In this document: positions 5,260 to 6,743 of the stretch, piece by piece
Layout of the letters: each line of letters starts with the position of its first letter
Numbering within the stretch: the stretch's first letter is position 1
Origin: Bacillota bacterium
Lineage (GTDB): Bacteria; Armatimonadota; Hebobacteria; Hebobacterales; Hebobacteraceae
Assembly (NCBI GenBank): GCA_030597345.1
Contig: JAUVSA010000118.1
Location: 1-6,743 of the forward strand
Direction: 5' to 3'
DNA length: 6,743 nucleotides
Notes under the pieces: model-generated
Seen by the model: the letters and a program-made list of their open reading frames with translations, nothing else
What the model was told of the DNA's origin: nothing
Database searches by the model: none
Translations under genes and position numbers: made by a program

Positions 5260-6743
5260 ATGAAGCTTGCCAATCTGAAGATCGGAACGCGGTTATTCGC
5301 GGCATTCGGAATCATGGCTGTCCTGATCATGGTAATGTGCGGGATCGGGTACCGGGCGCTGAAGGTCACCGGGGCGGCAGTGGACATCATCCTGGAGGAA
5401 GAGGTGCCCATTGCGGACTGTACCATGGAGGCGGTCATCTCGCTTCGGGAAGCCCAGGATGCGGCCACCGAGCATATGCTCACGACGGATGTGGCGGACC
5501 TGGACGTGCTGGAGCAGGAGTTCGCAGAGAAGATCAAAGACTTCGACGTGTTCGTGACGGCGATTATCGATGGCGGGGACCTCGATGGAGAGACAGTAAT
5601 CGCCACGGACAACGACACGCTCCGCCAACTCGTGAAGGACGCGGACGCGGAGCATGCGAAGTTCGAGACGGCCGCCCGGGCCATGTTCGCCGCGCATCGC
5701 CGCGAGGTGGCGGCGACAGGGGCTAAGACGCTCTCAGCCGCCGAGCAGGAGGCGCGCCAGCACATGGAGGGAGTTGACGCGGCGGTCGTCGCGGCCGCCG
5801 AGGCGCTAGCGCAGGCGGAGGTCGCGGCAGGTGAGGAGATGAACGCAGCGATGCTGAGTTCCGAGAGCACGCAGCGCAGCAGCACGGTGCTGCTGATGGT
5901 GGTGTCGCTGATCGCCATCGTGCTCGCGGTGGTCGTGGCTATCACTGTCACTCGGGGCATCGTGGTGCCGCTGGGCAGTGTAGTCAAGGGGGCGGAGGCG
6001 ATCGCCGCCAACGATCTCACGGTCGAGATCGAGGCCACGTCGCGAGATGAGATCGGCGTGTTGGCGGGGAGCTTTGGCCAGATGGTGACCTCGCTGCGGG
6101 CGATGGTGAACAGAATCCGCGAAGTCGCCAGCCAGGTGGCAGAGAGCAGCGCGCAGGTGGCGAAGGCGGCGGAGGATTCGGGCAAGGCGAGCCAGCAGAG
6201 CGCGGAGACCATCGGGCAGGTCGCCAAGGGCGCCAACGAGCAGACCGAGACCGTCACCACCACGGCGAAGTCCATGGAGCAGCTCAACGGGGCGGTGGAC
6301 GAGGTGGCGAAGGGCGCGCAGAGTCAGGCTGAGACCGCGCAAGATGCCAACAAGCAGATGACTGAGATCTCCCAGGCAATCGAGCAGGTGTCCAAGAACT
6401 CCCAGGCCGCCGCCGAGGGCGCGGGCCAGGTGGCGCAGACGGCGAAGGCCGGCAGCGAGGTGGTGCAGAGCACGGTCGAGGGGATGGGCAAGATCGCCGC
6501 TGCCTCCGAGCAGTCAGGCGCCAACGTGCGAGCACTTGGGGACAGCTCCAAGCAGATCGGCGAGATCGTGGAGATGATCACCGACATCGCGGAGCAGACG
6601 AACTTGCTGGCGTTGAATGCGGCGATCGAGGCGGCTCGCGCCGGAGAGCACGGCAAGGGATTCGCGGTGGTGGCGGATGAGGTGCGGAAGCTGGCGGAGC
6701 GCTCTGCCAATGCCACCAAGGAGATCGGCGGCCTGATCAAGAA
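5260..6743 (+). CDS. Methyl-accepting chemotaxis protein (3' end missing)
   Basis: 494 codons are open to the right edge. Order: short cytoplasmic start, membrane helix 1 (about 12-30), an all-helical extracytoplasmic sensor region (31-205, four-helix-bundle type in appearance), membrane helix 2 (209-231), HAMP (232-284, Pro237 and DEIG at 263-266), then a long Ala/Gln/Glu-rich coiled coil leading to the hairpin tip EQTNLLALNAAIEAARAGE (445-463) and GKGFAVVADEVRKLAERS. The tip is where CheA and CheW bind; the flanking helices carry the methylation sites. The sensed ligand cannot be told. The returning arm of the hairpin, roughly 200 residues, is outside the window. The ATG has GAAGAG (5249-5254) 5 nt upstream. 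It shares its strand with cheW, a likely partner. From Asp263 to Glu457 the arm is longer than in Tsr, with a 28-residue internal repeat. Confidence 0.95.
   Translation, partial: MKLANLKIGTRLFAAFGIMAVLIMVMCGIGYRALKVTGAAVDIILEEEVPIADCTMEAVISLREAQDAATEHMLTTDVADLDVLEQEFAEKIKDFDVFVTAIIDGGDLDGETVIATDNDTLRQLVKDADAEHAKFETAARAMFAAHRREVAATGAKTLSAAEQEARQHMEGVDAAVVAAAEALAQAEVAAGEEMNAAMLSSESTQRSSTVLLMVVSLIAIVLAVVVAITVTRGIVVPLGSVVKGAEAIAANDLTVEIEATSRDEIGVLAGSFGQMVTSLRAMVNRIREVASQVAESSAQVAKAAEDSGKASQQSAETIGQVAKGANEQTETVTTTAKSMEQLNGAVDEVAKGAQSQAETAQDANKQMTEISQAIEQVSKNSQAAAEGAGQVAQTAKAGSEVVQSTVEGMGKIAAASEQSGANVRALGDSSKQIGEIVEMITDIAEQTNLLALNAAIEAARAGEHGKGFAVVADEVRKLAERSANATKEIGGLIK

Overview
The window is 6.7 kb of GC-rich bacterial DNA. 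Five genes are supported: three on the minus strand in the left half and two complete or partial pairs of signalling and envelope genes on the plus strand in the right half. A lipoprotein signal peptide, a secreted beta-rich protein ending in phenylalanine (typical of outer-membrane barrels) and a two-membrane-segment chemoreceptor point to a Gram-negative (diderm), motile or chemosensory bacterium. GTG starts, high GC and dispersed GGGCAG-type palindromes fit an environmental lineage such as Armatimonadota or a relative, but the sequence alone does not fix the phylum.

Left half, minus strand, read right to left: (1) a 434-residue regulator at 1865-3169 that joins a KaiC/RecA-like N-terminal domain with a destroyed Walker A loop to an XRE helix-turn-helix and a C-terminal cupin; (2) an enolase-superfamily sugar-acid dehydratase-like enzyme at 468-1622; (3) the first 47 residues of a lipoprotein running off the left edge (1-143). 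The gap between genes 1 and 2 holds two exact 9-bp inverted repeats, each with a 9-nt spacer and a shared ACCTGCA/TGCAGGT core: an operator-like array about 70 nt upstream of the enzyme gene. The gap between genes 2 and 3 holds a long imperfect inverted repeat, a 14-bp minisatellite and a 15-bp direct repeat.

The centre (3170-3735) is a 566-nt divergent intergenic region without a convincing gene. It contains several potential hairpins, including a segment that can pair with either of two flanking copies of the same hexamer, as in an attenuator or riboswitch, upstream of cheW.

Right half, plus strand: a CheW-type coupling protein with an unusual charged tail (3736-4425), a secreted, probably outer-membrane beta-barrel protein (4474-5118), and a methyl-accepting chemotaxis protein cut by the right edge (5260-6743). 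The last two are separated by a pair of matched REP-like hairpins and a perfect palindrome. CheW would couple a receptor such as this one to a CheA kinase not present here. The barrel protein between them has no obvious chemotaxis role. No rRNA, tRNA, CRISPR array, transposase or phage gene was seen.
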